Source of the DNA: Primulina eburnea
Lineage: Eukaryota > Streptophyta > Magnoliopsida > Lamiales > Gesneriaceae
Direction: 5' to 3'
Length of the DNA: 64,000 nucleotides
NCBI RefSeq assembly: GCF_022965805.1
Contig: NC_133105.1
Coordinates: forward strand, 28,123,208-28,187,207
Made by a program: the position numbers and the translations under genes
The notes under the pieces: generated by a model
What the model was told of the DNA's origin: nothing
The model's input: the letters and a program-made list of their open reading frames with translations, nothing else
Databases searched by the model: none
Part shown: in pieces, positions 45,656-60,800 of the stretch
Position numbering within the stretch: the stretch's first letter is position 1
How the letters are laid out: every line of letters begins with the position of its first letter

Positions 45656-47725
45656 TGTTAGAGTAGGTGCCCGTCGAGCCAAGTGTTGGCCGAGTGTTCA
45701 CGATGAAACTCTATGTATAAACGATCTTTATTTTAATAATATTTGAATTTATTATATTGGCGCATCTTTATCTGTATACCCATCCTAGTTGCATAGATAA
45801 AGTCCTTGAATATACAAATAGTAGAAAGAATATGAGATGCTCATATGATGAGTATCATGAAACTCATATTTGGAATACTGTATATTCTAAACGGTTCCTA
45901 GTCGATTCAGCCGCCACTAAGAAGGATATAGGCCGCTCGAGTTAGAGACTAGTATCTGCGATGTGAGTACCATGTTTCATTGGTAGGGGACACTGTGATG
46001 TCCGAACATGCAGATAGGTGCTCCTTGTAGAGTGCACTGAACAACCCTCCATAAAAGGACTTTCCAAGTGGTTCTCACTTATCGAGTGGAATAGTCCTAG
46101 TTTATGGTTGTACACCATTAGCCTTATGACCCGGCACAACATTGAGACTCTATGTGCTAGAATTACACTTTGGCTTGTTTACCGACTCTCATGGGGTCAT
46201 CAGGTGGCAAGGTTGGGTGTTCTGTCGAAACATATAGGAGTCGATGCATTGTAGTCGGGGATTCACCGCTTACCTTAGGGTATGGATATCCTATGTGTTC
46301 TCATGTGTATGTAGATTGAAATCTCTGATCAGAGTATGGTGGTAATTATGAAAGGGGTTTCATAGATTACACCATCGATGCAACTACAACATGACACATA
46401 GTATCGATTCATTGACAACTCTCGATAAACCAATGGTTGTCGAATCGGTCGGGATATATGAGTTGAAGGGACCGTACTGTACGCTAACCATAATTGAATG
46501 GTTCTTGCAGGCACTATCATTTGATACCTAGGGAATCATGTAAGCGATGTTGCTAGGCGTTTAACATGATTCGTTGGGTGCTATCAGACTTGAGTTCTGA
46601 CGTTCTTGTTATCAAGGAGTTGATAAGTAAGAATGGAGCAATTGGGGTATGCTCATATAAGGACATGTTTAGTCCGAATCACATGGAGATGTGAACCCAC
46701 GGCTAGTTGTATCAATGAACCAATGAGGGCCACACAAGTGCTGGCTTTCTAGATCCCGTTGAGAAGTAAAATTAGTTCAATATGTTGAACGACTTATAAA
46801 TGAGTTTATAAGTGTATAAAAAAAAATATAAGTATGACTTCTATGAGAGAAATGTAAATTTTAATTTATGGAAGTGTTCCTAAATTAAAATTTGGCCAAG
46901 TGAATAATGTATTTGAAAATTGTGATTTTCATAAACATTATTATGGACTAAATTAAATTAATTCAAGTGTTGAATTAATTAAACACTAGTGGACCTAGTA
47001 GAGTCCAAATAATTAAATTAATTCAAGTGTTGAATTGATTAAATTATATTGAGTATTGTAGAGCTCAATTTAAATTAATTATTTAACTAGTGGGACTTGG
47101 GTAAATTCAAGTAATGTTTAATTAGTCTCAAATATGTTTGAGATAAATAAATTTAGTCCATGGTTTTTATTTTGATAATAAACCATATAATATGCATGCA
47201 TGGGAGGTGAAGGGTTGGAGACAACTTTTGCAACTATCAAGGCTTGGCATGCTACTTTTGTCTCTACTTTTTGCAAGTCCAAGACAAGTCTCCCTTCCCC
47301 CCATTCTAGCACACAATGGCCGAAATTCTCATAACAATTCTCTCAAGTTTTCTCTCAATTTTTCTCTTCAAGTGTTGAGGAAGAAAAATACTTCTCCTTG
47401 AAAAATCATTTTATTTTTCTAGTGCAAAATAAAAGGGGTTCTAGTTTGCTAGTGGTGGGCCTAATTTTGAAGGAAAGATTCAAGAACAAGGTGAAGCTTG
47501 TAGATTGTCTTGCCATCAAGAGCTTAGTTGTATAACAACTAAGTTGGAGCCATCATCAACCTCAAGAGGTTGATAGGTAACTATTTCTAAACACACTATG
47601 AATGTCATTTTTGTGTTTTATTGTATTTCCTACACAAATCTTGAGGTGGCCGAAATTTATATGCTAAAATCGAAAATTTTTGTGCTTCCGTTGCGTTTCC
47701 GGCCACCGTAACCGGTCCGCTTTCA
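45656..47725 (+). repeat. CopC 3' LTR
   Basis: At 2070 bp it is closely matched to 24896-26969, TGTTAGAGTAGG...GCTTTCA, and is followed by satellite in phase (CGAACGACTTCTC). Confidence 0.95.
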
Positions 47726-50700
47726 CGAACGACTTCTCTAAAGAACAAATCCGCAATGTTTGAAGCATCATCGGTTTTATGACAAGCTATAAAATGTGCC
47801 ATCTTAGAGAATCTATCAACAACAACAAAAATAGAATCCCTGCCCTTCTTAGTCCTAGGCAACCCCAAAATAAAGTCCATAGAAATGTCAATCCAAGTTC
47901 TTTTGAAGAATAGCACGCAAAGGTGTTCCCAAAGTTCTATTGACAACTTCACTTTGTCGTGCCAAGTTTAGCCCATAAAGTCTTCCAAAAGTAACTGAAG
48001 AATTTGACATCGCGACCAGAAACAATATTCCTAGGCATGCCATGCAACCTAACGACTTCTCTAAAGAACAAATCCGCCATGTTTGAAGCGTCATTGGTTT
48101 TATGACAAGCTATAAAATTTGCCATCTTAAAGAATCTATCCACAACAACAAAAATAGAATCCCTCCCCTTCTTAGTCCCAGTCAACCCCAAAATAAAGTC
48201 CATAGAAATTTCAATCCAAGTTCTTTTTAAGAATAGCACGCAAAAGTGTTCCCAAAGTTCTATTGACAACTTCAGTTTGTCCATCCGTTTGAGGATGACA
48301 AGTAGTAGAAAACAACAATTTTGTGCCAAGTTTATCCCATAAAGTCTTCCAAAAGTAACTCAAGAATTTAACATCGCGACCAGAAACAATAGTCCTAGGC
48401 ATGCCATGCAACCTAACGACTTCTCTAAAGAACAAATCCGCCATGTTTGAAGTGTCATTGGTTTTATGACAAGCTATAAAATGTGCCATCTTAAAGAATC
48501 TATCCACAACAACAAAAATAGAATCCCTCCCCTTCTTAGTCCCAGTCAACCCCAAAATAAAGTCCATAGAAATACCAATCCAAGTTCTTTTTAAGAATAG
48601 CACGCAAAAGTGTTCCAAAAGTTCTATTGACAACTTCAGTTTGTCCAGCCGTTTGAGGATGACAAGTAGTAGAAAACAATAATTTTATGCCAAGTTTATC
48701 CAATAAAGTATTCCAAAAGTAACTCAAGAATTTAACATCGCGACCAGAAACAATAGTCCTTGGCATGCCATGCAACCTAACGACTTCTCTAAAGAACAAA
48801 TCCGCAATATTTGAAGCGTTATCGGTTTAATGACAAGCTATAAAATATGCCATCTTAGAGAATCTATCCACAACAACAAAAATAGAATCACTCCCCTTCT
48901 TAGTCCTAGGCAACCCCAAAATAAAGTCCACAGAAATGTCAATCCAAGTTCTTTTTAAGAATGGCACGCAAAAGTGTTCCCAAAGTTCTATTGACAACTT
49001 CAGTTTGTCCATCCGTTTGAGGATGACAAGTAGTAGAAAACAACAATTTTGTGCCAAGTTTAGCCAATAAAATCTTCTAAAAGTAACTCAAGAATTTAAT
49101 ATCGCGACCAGAAACAATAGTCCTATGCATGCCATGCAACCTAACGACTTCTAAAGAACAAATCCGCCATGTTTGAAGCACCATCGGTTTTATGACAGCT
49201 ATAAAATGTGCCATCTTATAGAATCTATCCACAACAACAAAAATAGAATCCCTCCCCTTCTTAGTCCTAGGCCACCCCAAAATAAAATCCATAGAAATGT
49301 CAATCCAAGTTCTTTTTAAGAATAGCACGCAAAAGTGTTCCCAAAGTTCTATTGACAACTTCAATTTTTCCATCCGTTTGAGGATGACAAGTAGTAGAAA
49401 ACAACAATATTGTTCCAAGTTTAGCCCATAAAGTATTCCAAAAGTAACTCGAGAATTAAACATCGCGACCAGAAACAATAGTCCTAGGCATGCCATTTAA
49501 CCTAGCGATTATCCAAAGAACAAATCCGCCATGTTTGAAGCATCATCGGTTTTATGACAAGCTATAAAATATGCCATCTTAGATAATCTATCCACAACAA
49601 CAAAAATAAAATCCCTCCCCTTATTAGTCCTAGGCAACCCTAAAATAAAGTCCATAGAAATGTCAATCCAAGTTCTTTTTAAGAATTGCACGCAAAAGTG
49701 TTCCCAAAGTTCTATTGACAATTCAATTTTTCCATCCGTTTGAGGATGACAAGTAGTAGAAAACAACAATTTTGTGCCAAGCTTAGCCCATAAAGTCTTC
49801 CAAACGTAACTCAAGAATTTAACATCGCGACCAGAAACAATAGTCCTAGGCATGCCATGCAACCTAACGACTTCTCTAAAGAACAAATCCGTAATGTTTG
49901 AAGCATCATCGGTTTTATGACAAGCTATAAAATGTGCCATCTTAGAGAATCTATCCACAACAACAAAAATAGAATCCTTCCCCTTCTTAGTACTAGGCAA
50001 CCCCAAAATAAAGTCCATAGAAATGACAATCCAAGTTCTTTTTAAGAATAGCACGCAAAGGTGTTCCCAAAGTTCTATTGACAACTTCAGTTTGTCGTGC
50101 CAAGTTTAATTAGCCCATAAAGTCTTCCAAAAGTAACTCAAGAATTTAACTTCGCGACCAGAAACAATAGTCCTAGGCATGCCATGCAACCTAACGACTT
50201 CTCTAAAGAACAAATCCGCAATGTTTGAAGCATCATCGGTTTTATGACAAGCTATAAAATGTGCCATCTTAGAGAATCTATCCACAACAACAAAAATAGA
50301 ATACCTGCCCTTCTTAGTCCTAGGCAACCCCAAAATAAAGTCCATAGAAATGTCAATCCAAGTTCTTTTGAAGAATAGCACGCAAAGGTGTTCCCAAAGT
50401 TCTATTGACAACTTCAGTTTGTCGTGCCAAGTTTAGCCCATAAAGTCTTCAAAAAGTAACTGAAGAATTTAACATCGCGACCAGAAACAATATTCCTAGG
50501 CATGCCATGCAACCTAACGACTTCTCTAAAGAACAAATCCGCCATGTTTGAAGCGTCATTGGTTTTATGACAAGCTATAAAATGTGCCATCTTAAAGAAT
50601 CTATCCACAACAACAAAAATAGAATCCCTCCCCTTCTTAGTCCCAGTCAACCCCAAAATAAAGTCCATAGAAATGTCAATCCAATTTCTTTTTAAGAATA

Positions 50701-51889
50701 TCACGCAAAAGTGTTCCAAAAGTTCTATTGACAACTTTAGTTTGTCCAGCCGTTTGAGGATGACAAGTAGTAGAAAACAACAATTTTGTGCCAAGTTTAG
50801 CCCATAAATTCTTGCAAAAGTAACTCAAGAATTTAACATCGCGACCAGAAACAATAGTCCTAGGCATGCCATGCAACCTAACGACATCTCTAAAGAACAA
50901 ATCCGCCATTTTTGAAGCGTTATCGGTTTTATGACAAGCTATAAAATATGCCATCTTAGAGAATCTATCCACAACAACAAAAATAGAATCCCTCCCCTTC
51001 TTAGTCCTAGGCAACCCCAAAATAAAGTCCACAGAAATGTCAATCCAAGTTCTTTTTAAGAATAGCATGCAAAAGTGTTCCCAAAGTTCTATTGACAACT
51101 TCAGTTTGTCCATCCGTTTGAGGATGACAAGTAGTAGAAAACAACAATTTTGTGCCAAGTTTAGCCCATAAAATCTTCCAAAAGTAACTCAAGAATTTAA
51201 CATCGCGACCAGAAACAATAGTCCTATGCATGCCATGCAACCTAACGACTTCTCTAAAGAACAAATCCGCCATGTTTGAAGCACCATCAGTTTTATGACA
51301 GCTATAAAATGTGCCGTCTTATAGAATCTATCCACAACAACAAAAATAGAATCCCTCCCCTTCTTAGTCCTAGGCCACCCCAAAATAAAGTCCATATAAA
51401 TGTCAATCCAAGTTCTTTTTAAGAATAGCACGCAAAAGTGTTCCCAAAGTTCTATTGACAACTTCAATTTTTCCATCCGTTTGAGGATGACAAGTAGTAG
51501 AAAACAACAATTTTGTGCCAAGTTTAGCCCATAAAGTATTCCAAAATTAACTCGAGAATTAAACATCGCGACCAGAAACAATAGTCCTAGGCATGCCATG
51601 CAACCTAGCGACTTCTCCAAAGAACAAATCCGCCATGTTTGAAGCATCATCGGTTTTATGACAAGCTATAAAATATGCCATCTTAGATAATCTATCCACA
51701 ACAACAAAAATAAAATCCCTCCCCTTCTTAGTCCTAGGCAACCCCAAAATAAAGTCCATAGAAATGTCAATCCAAGTTCTTTTTAAGAATTGCACGCAAA
51801 AGTGTTCCCAAAGTTCTATTGACAATTCAGTTTTTCCATCCGTTTGAGGATGACAAGTAGTAGAAAACAACAATTTTGTGCCAAGTTTA

Positions 51890-54800
51890 GCCCATAAAGT
51901 CTTCCAAAAGTAACTCAAGAATTTAACATCACGACCAAAAACAATAGTCCTAGGCATGCCATGCAACCTAACGACTTCTCTAAAGAACAAATCCGCAATG
52001 TTCGAAGCATCATTGGTTTTATGACAAGCTATAAAATGTGCCATCTTAGAGAATCTATCCACAACAACAAAAATAAAATCCCTCCCCTTCTTAGTCCTAG
52101 GCAACCCCAAAATAAAGTCCACAGAAATGTCAATCCAAGTTCTTTTGAAGAATAGCAGGCAAAGGTGTTCCCAAAGTTCTATTGACAACTTCAGTTTGTC
52201 GTGCCAAGTTTAGCCCATAAAGTCTTCCAAAAGTAACTCAAGAATTTAACATCGCGACCAGAAACAATAGTCCTAAGCATGCCATGCAACCTAACGACTT
52301 CTCTAAAGAATAAATCCGCCATGTTTGAAGCGTCATCGGTTTTATGACAAGCTATAAAATGTGCCATCTTAAAGAATCTATCCACAACAACAAAAATAGA
52401 ATCCCTCCCCTTCTTAGTCCCAGGCAACCCCAAAATAAAGTCCATAGAAATGTCAATCCAAGTTCTTTTTAAGAATAGCACGCAAAAGTGTTCCCAAAGT
52501 TCTATTGACAACTTCATTTTGTCCAGCCGTTTGAGGATGACAAGTAGTAGAAAACAACAATTTTGTGCCAAGTTTATCCAATAAAGTCTTCCGAAAGTAA
52601 CTTAAGAATTTAACATCGCGACCAGAAACAATAGTCCTAGGCATGCCATGCAACCTAACGACTTCTCTAAAGAACAAATCCGCCATGTTTGAAGCATCAT
52701 CGGTTTTATGACAGCTATAAAATATGCCATCTTAGAGAATCTATCCACAACAAAAAAAATAGAATCCGTCCCCTTCTTAGTCCTAGGCCCCAAAATAAAG
52801 TCCATAGAAATGTCAATCCAAGTTCTTTTTAAGAATAGCACGCAAAAGTGTTCCCAAAGTTCTATTGACAACTTCAGTTTGTCCATCCGTTTGAGGATGA
52901 CAAGTAGTATAAAACAACAATTTTGTGCCAAGTTTATCCCATAAAGTCTTCCAAAAGTAACTCAAGAATTTAACATCGCGACCAGAAACAATAGTCCTAG
53001 GCCTGCCATGCAACCTAACGACTTCCCTAAAGAACAAATCCGCATTGTTTGAAGCATCATCGGTTTTATGACAAGATATAAAATGTGCCATCTTAGAGAA
53101 TCTATCCACAACAACAAAATAGAATCCTTTCCCTTCTTAGTACTAGGCAACCCCAAAATAAAGTCCATAGAAATGACAATCCAAGTTCTTTTTAAGAATA
53201 GCACGCAAAGGTGTTCCCAAAGTTCTATTGACAACTTCAGTTTGTCGTGCCAAGTTTAGCCCATAAAGTCTTCAAAAAGTAACTCAAGAATTTAACATCG
53301 CGACCAGAAACAATAGTCCTAGGCATGCCATGCAACCTAACGACTTTTCTAAAGAACAAATCCGCAATGTTTGAAGCATCATCGGTTTTATGACAAGCTA
53401 TAAAATGTGCCATCTTAGAGAATCTATCCACAACAACAAAAATAGAATCCCTGCCCTTCTTAGTCCTAGGAAACCCCAAAATAAAGTCCATAGAAATGTC
53501 AATCCAAGTTCTTTTGAAGAATAACACGCAAAGGTGTTCCCAAAGTTCTATTGACAACTTCAGTTTGTCGTGCCAAGTTTAGCCCATAAAGTCTTCAAAA
53601 AGTAACTGAAGAATTTAACATCGCGACCAGAAACAATAGTCCTAGGCATGCCATGCAACCTAACGACTTCTCTAAAGAACAAATCCGCCATGTTTGAAGC
53701 GTCATTGGTTTTACGAGAAGCTATAAAATGTGCCATCTTAAAGAATCTATCCACAACAACAAAAATAGAATCCCTCTCCTTCTTAGTCCCAGTCAACCCC
53801 AAAATAAAGTCTATAGAAATGTCAATCCAAGTTCTTTTTAAGAATAGCACGCAAAAGTGTTCCAAAAGTTCTATTGACAACTTCAGTTTGTCCAGCCGTT
53901 TGAGGATGACAAGTAGTAGAAAACAACAATTTTGTGCCAAGTTTAGCCCATAATGTCTTCCAAAAGTAACTCAAGAATTTAACATCGCGACCAGAAACAA
54001 TAGTCCTAGGCATGCCATGCAACCTAACGACTTCTCTAAAGAACAAATCCGCCATGTTTGAAGCGTCATTGGTTTTATGACAAGCTATAAAATGTGCCAT
54101 CTTGAAGAATCTATCCACAACCACAAAAATAGAATCCCTCCCCTTCTTAGTCCCAGTCAACCCCAAAATAAAGTCCATAGAAATGTCAATCCAAGTTCTT
54201 TTTAAGAATAACACGCAAAAGTGTTCCAAAAGTTCTATTGACAACTTCAGTTTGTCCAGCCGTTTGAGGATGACAAGTAGTAGAAAACAACAATTTTGTG
54301 CCAAGTTTAGCCCATAAAGTCTTCCAAAAGTAACTCAAGAATTTGACATCGCGACCAGAAACAATAGTCCTAGGCATGCCATGCAACCTAACGACTCTTC
54401 TAAAGAACAAATCCGCCATGTTTGAAGCGTCAATGGTTTTATGACAAGCTATAAAATGTGCCATCTTAAAGAATCTATCCACAACAACAAAAATAGAATC
54501 CCTCCCCTTCTTAGTCCCAGTCAACCCCAAAATAAAGTCCATAGAAATGTCAATCCAAGTTCTTTTTAAGAATAGCACGCAAAAGTGTTCCAAAAGTTCT
54601 ATTGACAACTTCAGTTTGTCCAGCCGTTTGAGGATGACAAGTAGTAGAAAACAACAATTTTGTGCCAAGTTTTGCCCATAAAGTCTTCCAAAAGTAACTC
54701 AAGAATTTAACATCGCGACCAGAAACAATAGTCCTAGGCATGCCATGCAACCTAACGACTTCTCTAAAGAACAAATCCGCAATATTTGAAGCGTCATCGG

Positions 54801-57800
54801 TTTTATGACAAGCTATAAAATATGCCATCTTAGAGAATCTATCCACAACAACAAAAATAGAATCCCTCCCCTTCTTAGTCCTAGGCAACCCAAAAATAAA
54901 GTCCACAGAAATTTCAATCTAAGTTCTTTTTAAGAATAGCACGCAAAAGTGTTCCCAAAGTTCTATTGACAACTTCAGTTTGTCCATCCGTTTGAAGATG
55001 ACAAGTAGTAGAAAACAACAATTTTGTGCCAAGTTTAGCCCATAAAATCTTCCAAAAGTAACTCAAGAATTTAACATCGCGACCAGAAACAATAGTCCTT
55101 TGCATGCCATGCAACCTAACGACTTCTAAAGAACAAATCCGCCATGTTTGAAGCACCATCGGTTTTATGACAGCTATAAAATGTGCCATCTTATAGAATC
55201 TATCCACAACAACAAAAATAGAATCCCTCCCCTTCTTAGTCCTAGGCCACCACAAAATAAAGTCCATAGAAATGTCAATTCAAGTTCTTTTTAAGAATAG
55301 CACGCAAAAGTGTTCCCAAAGTTCTATTGACAACTTCAATTTTTCCATCCGTTTGAGGATGACAAGTAGTAGAAAACAACAATATTGTGCCAAGTTTAGC
55401 CCATAAAGTATTCCAAAAGTAACTCGAGAATTAAACATCGCGACCAGAAACAATAGTCCTAGGCATGCCATGCAACCTAGCGACTTCTCCAAAGAACAAA
55501 TCCGCCATGTTTGAAGCATCATCGGTTTTATGACAAGATATAAAATATGCCATCTTAGAGAATCTATCCACAACAAAAAAAATAGAATCCCTCCCCTTCT
55601 TAGTCCTAGGCAACCCCAAAATAAAGTCCATAGAAATGTCAATCCAAGTTGTTTTTAAGAATTGCACCTAAAAGTGTACCCAAAGTTCTATTGACAACTT
55701 CAGTTTTTCCATCCGTTTGAGGATGACAAGTAGTAGAAAACAACAATTTTGTGCCAATTTTAGCCCATAAATTATTCCAAAAGTAACTCGAGAATTTAAC
55801 ATCGCGACCAGAAACAATAGTCATAGGCATGCCATGCAACCTAGCGACTTCTCCACAGAACAAATCCGCCATGTTTGAAGCATCATCGGTTTTATGACAA
55901 GCTATAAAATATGCCATCTTAGAGAATCTATCCACAACAAAAAAAATAGAATCCCTCCCCTTCTTAGTCCTAGGCAACCCCAAAATAAAGTCCACATAAA
56001 TGTCAATCCAAGTTCTTTTTAATAATAACACGCAAAAGTGTTCCCAAAGTTCTATTGACAACTTCAGTTTGTCCATCCGTTTGAGGATGACAAGTAGTAG
56101 AAAACAACCATTTTGTGCCAAGTTTAGCCCATAAAATCTTCCAAAAGTAACTAAAGAATTTAACATCACGACCAGAAACAATAGTCCTAGGCATGCCATG
56201 CAACCTAACGACTTCTAAAGAACAAATCCGCCATGTTTGAAGCATCAATGGTTTTATGACAGCTATAGAATGTGCCATCATATAGAATCTATCCACAACA
56301 ACAATAATAGAATCCCTCCCCTTCTTAGTCCTAGGCCACCCCAAAATAAAGTCCATAGAAATGTCAATCCAAGTTCTTTTTAAGAATAGCACGCAAAAGT
56401 GTTCCCAAAGTTCTATTGACAACTTCAATTTTTCCATCCGTTTGAGGATGACAAGTAGTAGAAAACAACAATTTTGTGCCAAGTTTAGCCCATAAAGTCT
56501 TCCAAAAGTAACTCAAGAATTTAACATCGCGACCAGAAACAATAGTCCTAGGCATGCCATGCAACCTAACGACTTCCCTAAAGAACAAATCCGCATTGTT
56601 CGAAGCATCATCGGTTTTATGACAAGCTATAAAATGTGCCATCTTAGAGAATCTATCCACAACAACAAAAATATAATCCTTCCCCTTCTTAGTACTAGGC
56701 AACCCCAAAATAAAGTCCATAGAAATGACAATCCAAGTTCTTTTTAAGAATAGCACGCAAAGGTGTTCCCAAAGTTCTATTGACAACTTCAGTTTGTCGT
56801 GCCAAGTTTAGCCCATAAAGTCTTCCAAAAGTAACTCAAGAATTTAACATCGCGACCTGAAACAATAGTCCTAGGCATACCATGCAACCTAACGACTTCT
56901 CTAAAGAACAAATCCGCAATGTTTGAAGCATCATCGGTTTTATGACAAGCTATAAAATGTGCCATCTTAGATAATCTATCCACAACAACAAAAATAGAAT
57001 CCCTGCCCTTCTTAGTCCTAGGCAACCCCAAAATAAAGTCCATAGAAATGTCAATCCAAGTTCTTTTGAAGAATAGCACGCAAAGGTGTTCCCAAAGTTC
57101 TATTGACAACTTCAGTTTGTCGTGCCAAGTTTAGCCCACAAAGTCTTCAAAAAGTAACTGAAGAATTTAACATCGCGACCAGAAACAATAGTCCTAGGCA
57201 TGCCATGCAACCTAACGACTTCTCTAAAGAACAAATCCGCCATGTTTGAAGCGTCATTGGTTTTATGACAAGCTATAAAATGTGCCATCTTAAAGAATCT
57301 ATCCACAACAACAAAAATAGAATCCCTCCCCTTCTTAGTCCCAGTCAACCCCAAAATAAAGTCCATTGAAATGTCAATCCAAGTTCTTTTTAAGAATAGC
57401 ACGCAAAAGTGTTCCAAAAGTTCTATTGACAACTTCAGTTTGTCCAGCCGTTTGAGGATGACAATTAGTAGAAAACAACAATTTTGTGCCAAGTTTAGCC
57501 CATAAAGTCTTCCAAAAGTAACTCAAGAATTTAACATCGCGACCAGAAACTATAGTCCTAGGCCTGCCTTGCAACCTAACGACTTCTCTAAAGAACAAAT
57601 CCGCCATGTTTGATGCGTCATCGGTTTTAAGACAAGCTATAAAATATGCCATCTTAGAGAATCTCTCCACAACAACAAAATTAGAATCACTCCCCTTCTT
57701 AGTCCTAGGCAACCCCAAAATAAAGTCCACAAAAATGTCAATCCAAGTTCTTTTTAAGAATAGCACGCAAAAGTGTTCCCAAAGTTCTATTGACAACTTC

Positions 57801-60800
57801 AGTTTGTCGTGCCAAGTTTAGCCCATGAAGTCTTCCAAAAGTAACTCAAGAATTTAACATCGCGACCAGAAACAATATTCCTAGGCATGTCATGCAACCT
57901 AACGACTTCTCTAAAGAACAAATCCGCAATGTTTGAAGCATCATCGGTTTTATGACAAGCTATAAAATGTGCCATCTTAGAGAATCTATCCACAACAACA
58001 AAATAGAATCCTTTCCCTTCTTAGTACTAGGCAACCCCAAAATAAAGTCCATAGAAATGACAATCCAAGTTCTTTTAAGAATAGCACGCAAAGGTGTTCC
58101 CAAAGTTCTATTGACAACTTCAGTTTGTCGTGCCAAGTTTAGCCCATAAAGTCTTCCAAAAGTAACTCAAGAATTTAACATCACGACCAGAAACAATAGT
58201 CCTAGGCATGCCATGCAACCTAACGACTTCTCTAAAGAACAAATCCGCAATGTTCGAAGCATCATTGGTTTTATGACAAGCTATAAAATGTGCCATCTTA
58301 GAGAATCTATCCACAACAACAAAAATAAAATCCCTCCCCTTCTTAGTCCTAGGCAACCCCAAAATAAAGTCCACAGAAATGTCAATCCAAGTTCTTTTGA
58401 AGAATAGCAGGCAAAGGTGTTCCCAAAGTTCTATTGACAACTTCAGTTTGTCGTGCCAAGTTTAGCCCATAAAGTCTTCCAAAAGTAACTGAAGAATTTA
58501 ACATCGCGACCAGAAACAATAGTCCTAAGCATGCCATGCAACCTAACGACTTCTCTAAAGAATAAATCCGCCATGTTTGAAGCGTCATCGGTTTTATGAC
58601 AAGCTATAAAATGTGCCATCTTAAAGAATCTATCCACAACAACAAAAATAGAATCCCTCCCCTTCTTAGTCCCAGGCAACCCCAAAATAAAGTCCATAGA
58701 AATGTCAATCCAAGTTCTTTTTAAGAATAGCACGCAAAAGTGTTCCCAAAGTTCTATTGACAACTTCATTTTGTCCAGCCGTTTGAGGATGACAAGTAGT
58801 AGAAAACAACAATTTTGTGCCAAGTTTAGCCAATAAAGTCTTCCCAAAGTAACTCAAGAATTTAACATCGCGACCAGAAACAATAGTCATAGGCATGCCA
58901 TGCAACCTAACGACTTCTCTAAAGAACAAATCCGCCATGTTTGAAGCATCATTGGTTTTATGACAGCTATAAAATATGCCATCTTAGAAAAATCTATCCA
59001 CAACAAAAAAAATAGAATCCGTCCCCTTCTTAGTCCTAGGCCCCAAAATAAATCCATAGAAATGTCAATCAAAGTTCTTTTTAAGAATAGCACGCAAAAG
59101 TGTTCCCAAAGTTCTATTGACAACTTCAGTTTGTCCATCCGTTTGAGGATGACAAGTAGTAGAAAACAACAATTTTGTGCCAAGTTTATCCCATAAAGTC
59201 TTCCAAAAGTAACTCAAGAATTTAACATCGCGACCAGAAACAATAGTCCTAGGCCTGCCATGCAACCTAACGACTTCCCTAAAGAACAAATCCGCATTGT
59301 TTGAAGCATCATCGGTTTTATGACAAGATATAAAATGTGCCATCTTAGAGAATCTATCCACAACAACAAAATAGAATCCTTTCCCTTCTTAGTACTAGGC
59401 AACCCCAAAATAAAGTCCATAGAAATGACAATCCAAGTTCTTTTTAAGAATAGCACGCAAAGGTGTTCCCAAAGTTCTATTGACAACTTCAGTTTGTCGT
59501 GCCAAGTTTAGCCCATAAAGTCTTCCAAAAGTAACTCAAGAATTTAACATCGCGACCAGAAACAATAGTCCTAGGCATGCCATGCAACCTAACGACTTCT
59601 CTAAAGAACAAATCCGCAATGTTTGAAGCATCATCGGTTTTATGACAAGCTATAAAATGTGCCATCTTAGAGAATCTATCCACAACAACAAAAATAGAAT
59701 CCCTGCCCTTCTTAGTCCTAGGAAACCCCAAAATAAAGTCCATAGAAATGTCAATCCAAGTTCTTTTGAAGAATAGCACGCAAAGGTGTTCCCAAAGTTC
59801 TATTGACAACTTCAGTTTGTCGTGCCAAGTTTAGCCCATAAAGTCTTCAAAAAGTAACTGAAGAATTTAACATCGCGACCAGAAACAATAGTCCTAGGCA
59901 TGCCATGCAACCTAACGACTTCTCTAAAGAACAAATCCGCCATGTTTGAAGCGTCATTGGTTTTATGAGAAGCTTTAAAATGTGCCATATTAAAGAATCT
60001 ATCCACAACAACAAAAATAGAATCCCTCTCCTTCTTAGTCCCAGTCAACCCCAAAATAAAGTCTATAGAAATGTCAATCCAAGTTCTTTTTAAGAATAGC
60101 ACGCAAAAGTGTTCCAAAAGTTCTATTGACAACTTCAGTTTGTCCAGCCGTTTGAGGATGACAAGTAGTAGAAAACAACAATTTTGTGCCAAGTTTAGCC
60201 CATAAAGTCTTCGAAAAGTAACTCAAGAATTTAACATCGCGACCAGAAACAATAGTCCTAGGCATGCCATGCAACCTAACGACTTCTCTAAAGAACAAAT
60301 CCGCCATGTTTGAAGCGTCATTGGTTTTATGACAAGCTATAAAATGTGCCATCTTGAAGAATCTATCCACAACCACAAAAATAGAATCCCTCCCCTTCTT
60401 AGTCCCAGTCAGCCCCAAAATAAAGTCCATAGAAATGTCAATCTAAGTTCTTTTTAAGAATAGCACGCAAAAGTGTTCCAAAAGTTCTATTGTCAACTTC
60501 AGTTTGTCCAGCCGTTTGAGGATGACAAGTAGTAGAAAACAACAATTTTGTGCCAAGTTTAGCCCATAAAGTCTTCCAAAAGTAACTCAAGAATTTGACA
60601 TCGCGACCAGAAACAATAGTCCTAGGCATGCCATGCAACCTAACGACTTCTCTAAAGAACAAATCCGCCATGTTTGAAGCGTCATTGGTTTTATGACAAG
60701 CTATAAAATGTGCCATCTTAAAGAATCTATCCACAACAACAAAAATAGAATCCCTCCCCTTCTTAGTCCCAGTCAACCCCAAAATAAAGTCCATAGAAAT

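Larger units (their letters stand above)
24896..47725 (+). mobile_element. CopC: Ty1/copia retrotransposon in the satellite, with nested insertions
   Basis: It has LTRs at both ends, a primer site, a long leader, and gag-PR-IN-RT-RNase H in the copia order (integrase before RT). The flanks are CTAAC (24891-24895) and CGAAC (47726-47730), a 5-bp target duplication with one mismatch. Satellite phase is continuous across the insertion (CAACCTAAC to GACTTCTC), which confirms the ends. It contains GypD (28746-39494) in the leader and a solo LTR (42176-44316) in RT. Without these it would be about 9.9 kb. The LTRs differ at nearly 30 of about 2070 positions by eye. I cannot assign the copia clade with confidence. 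Confidence 0.93.
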
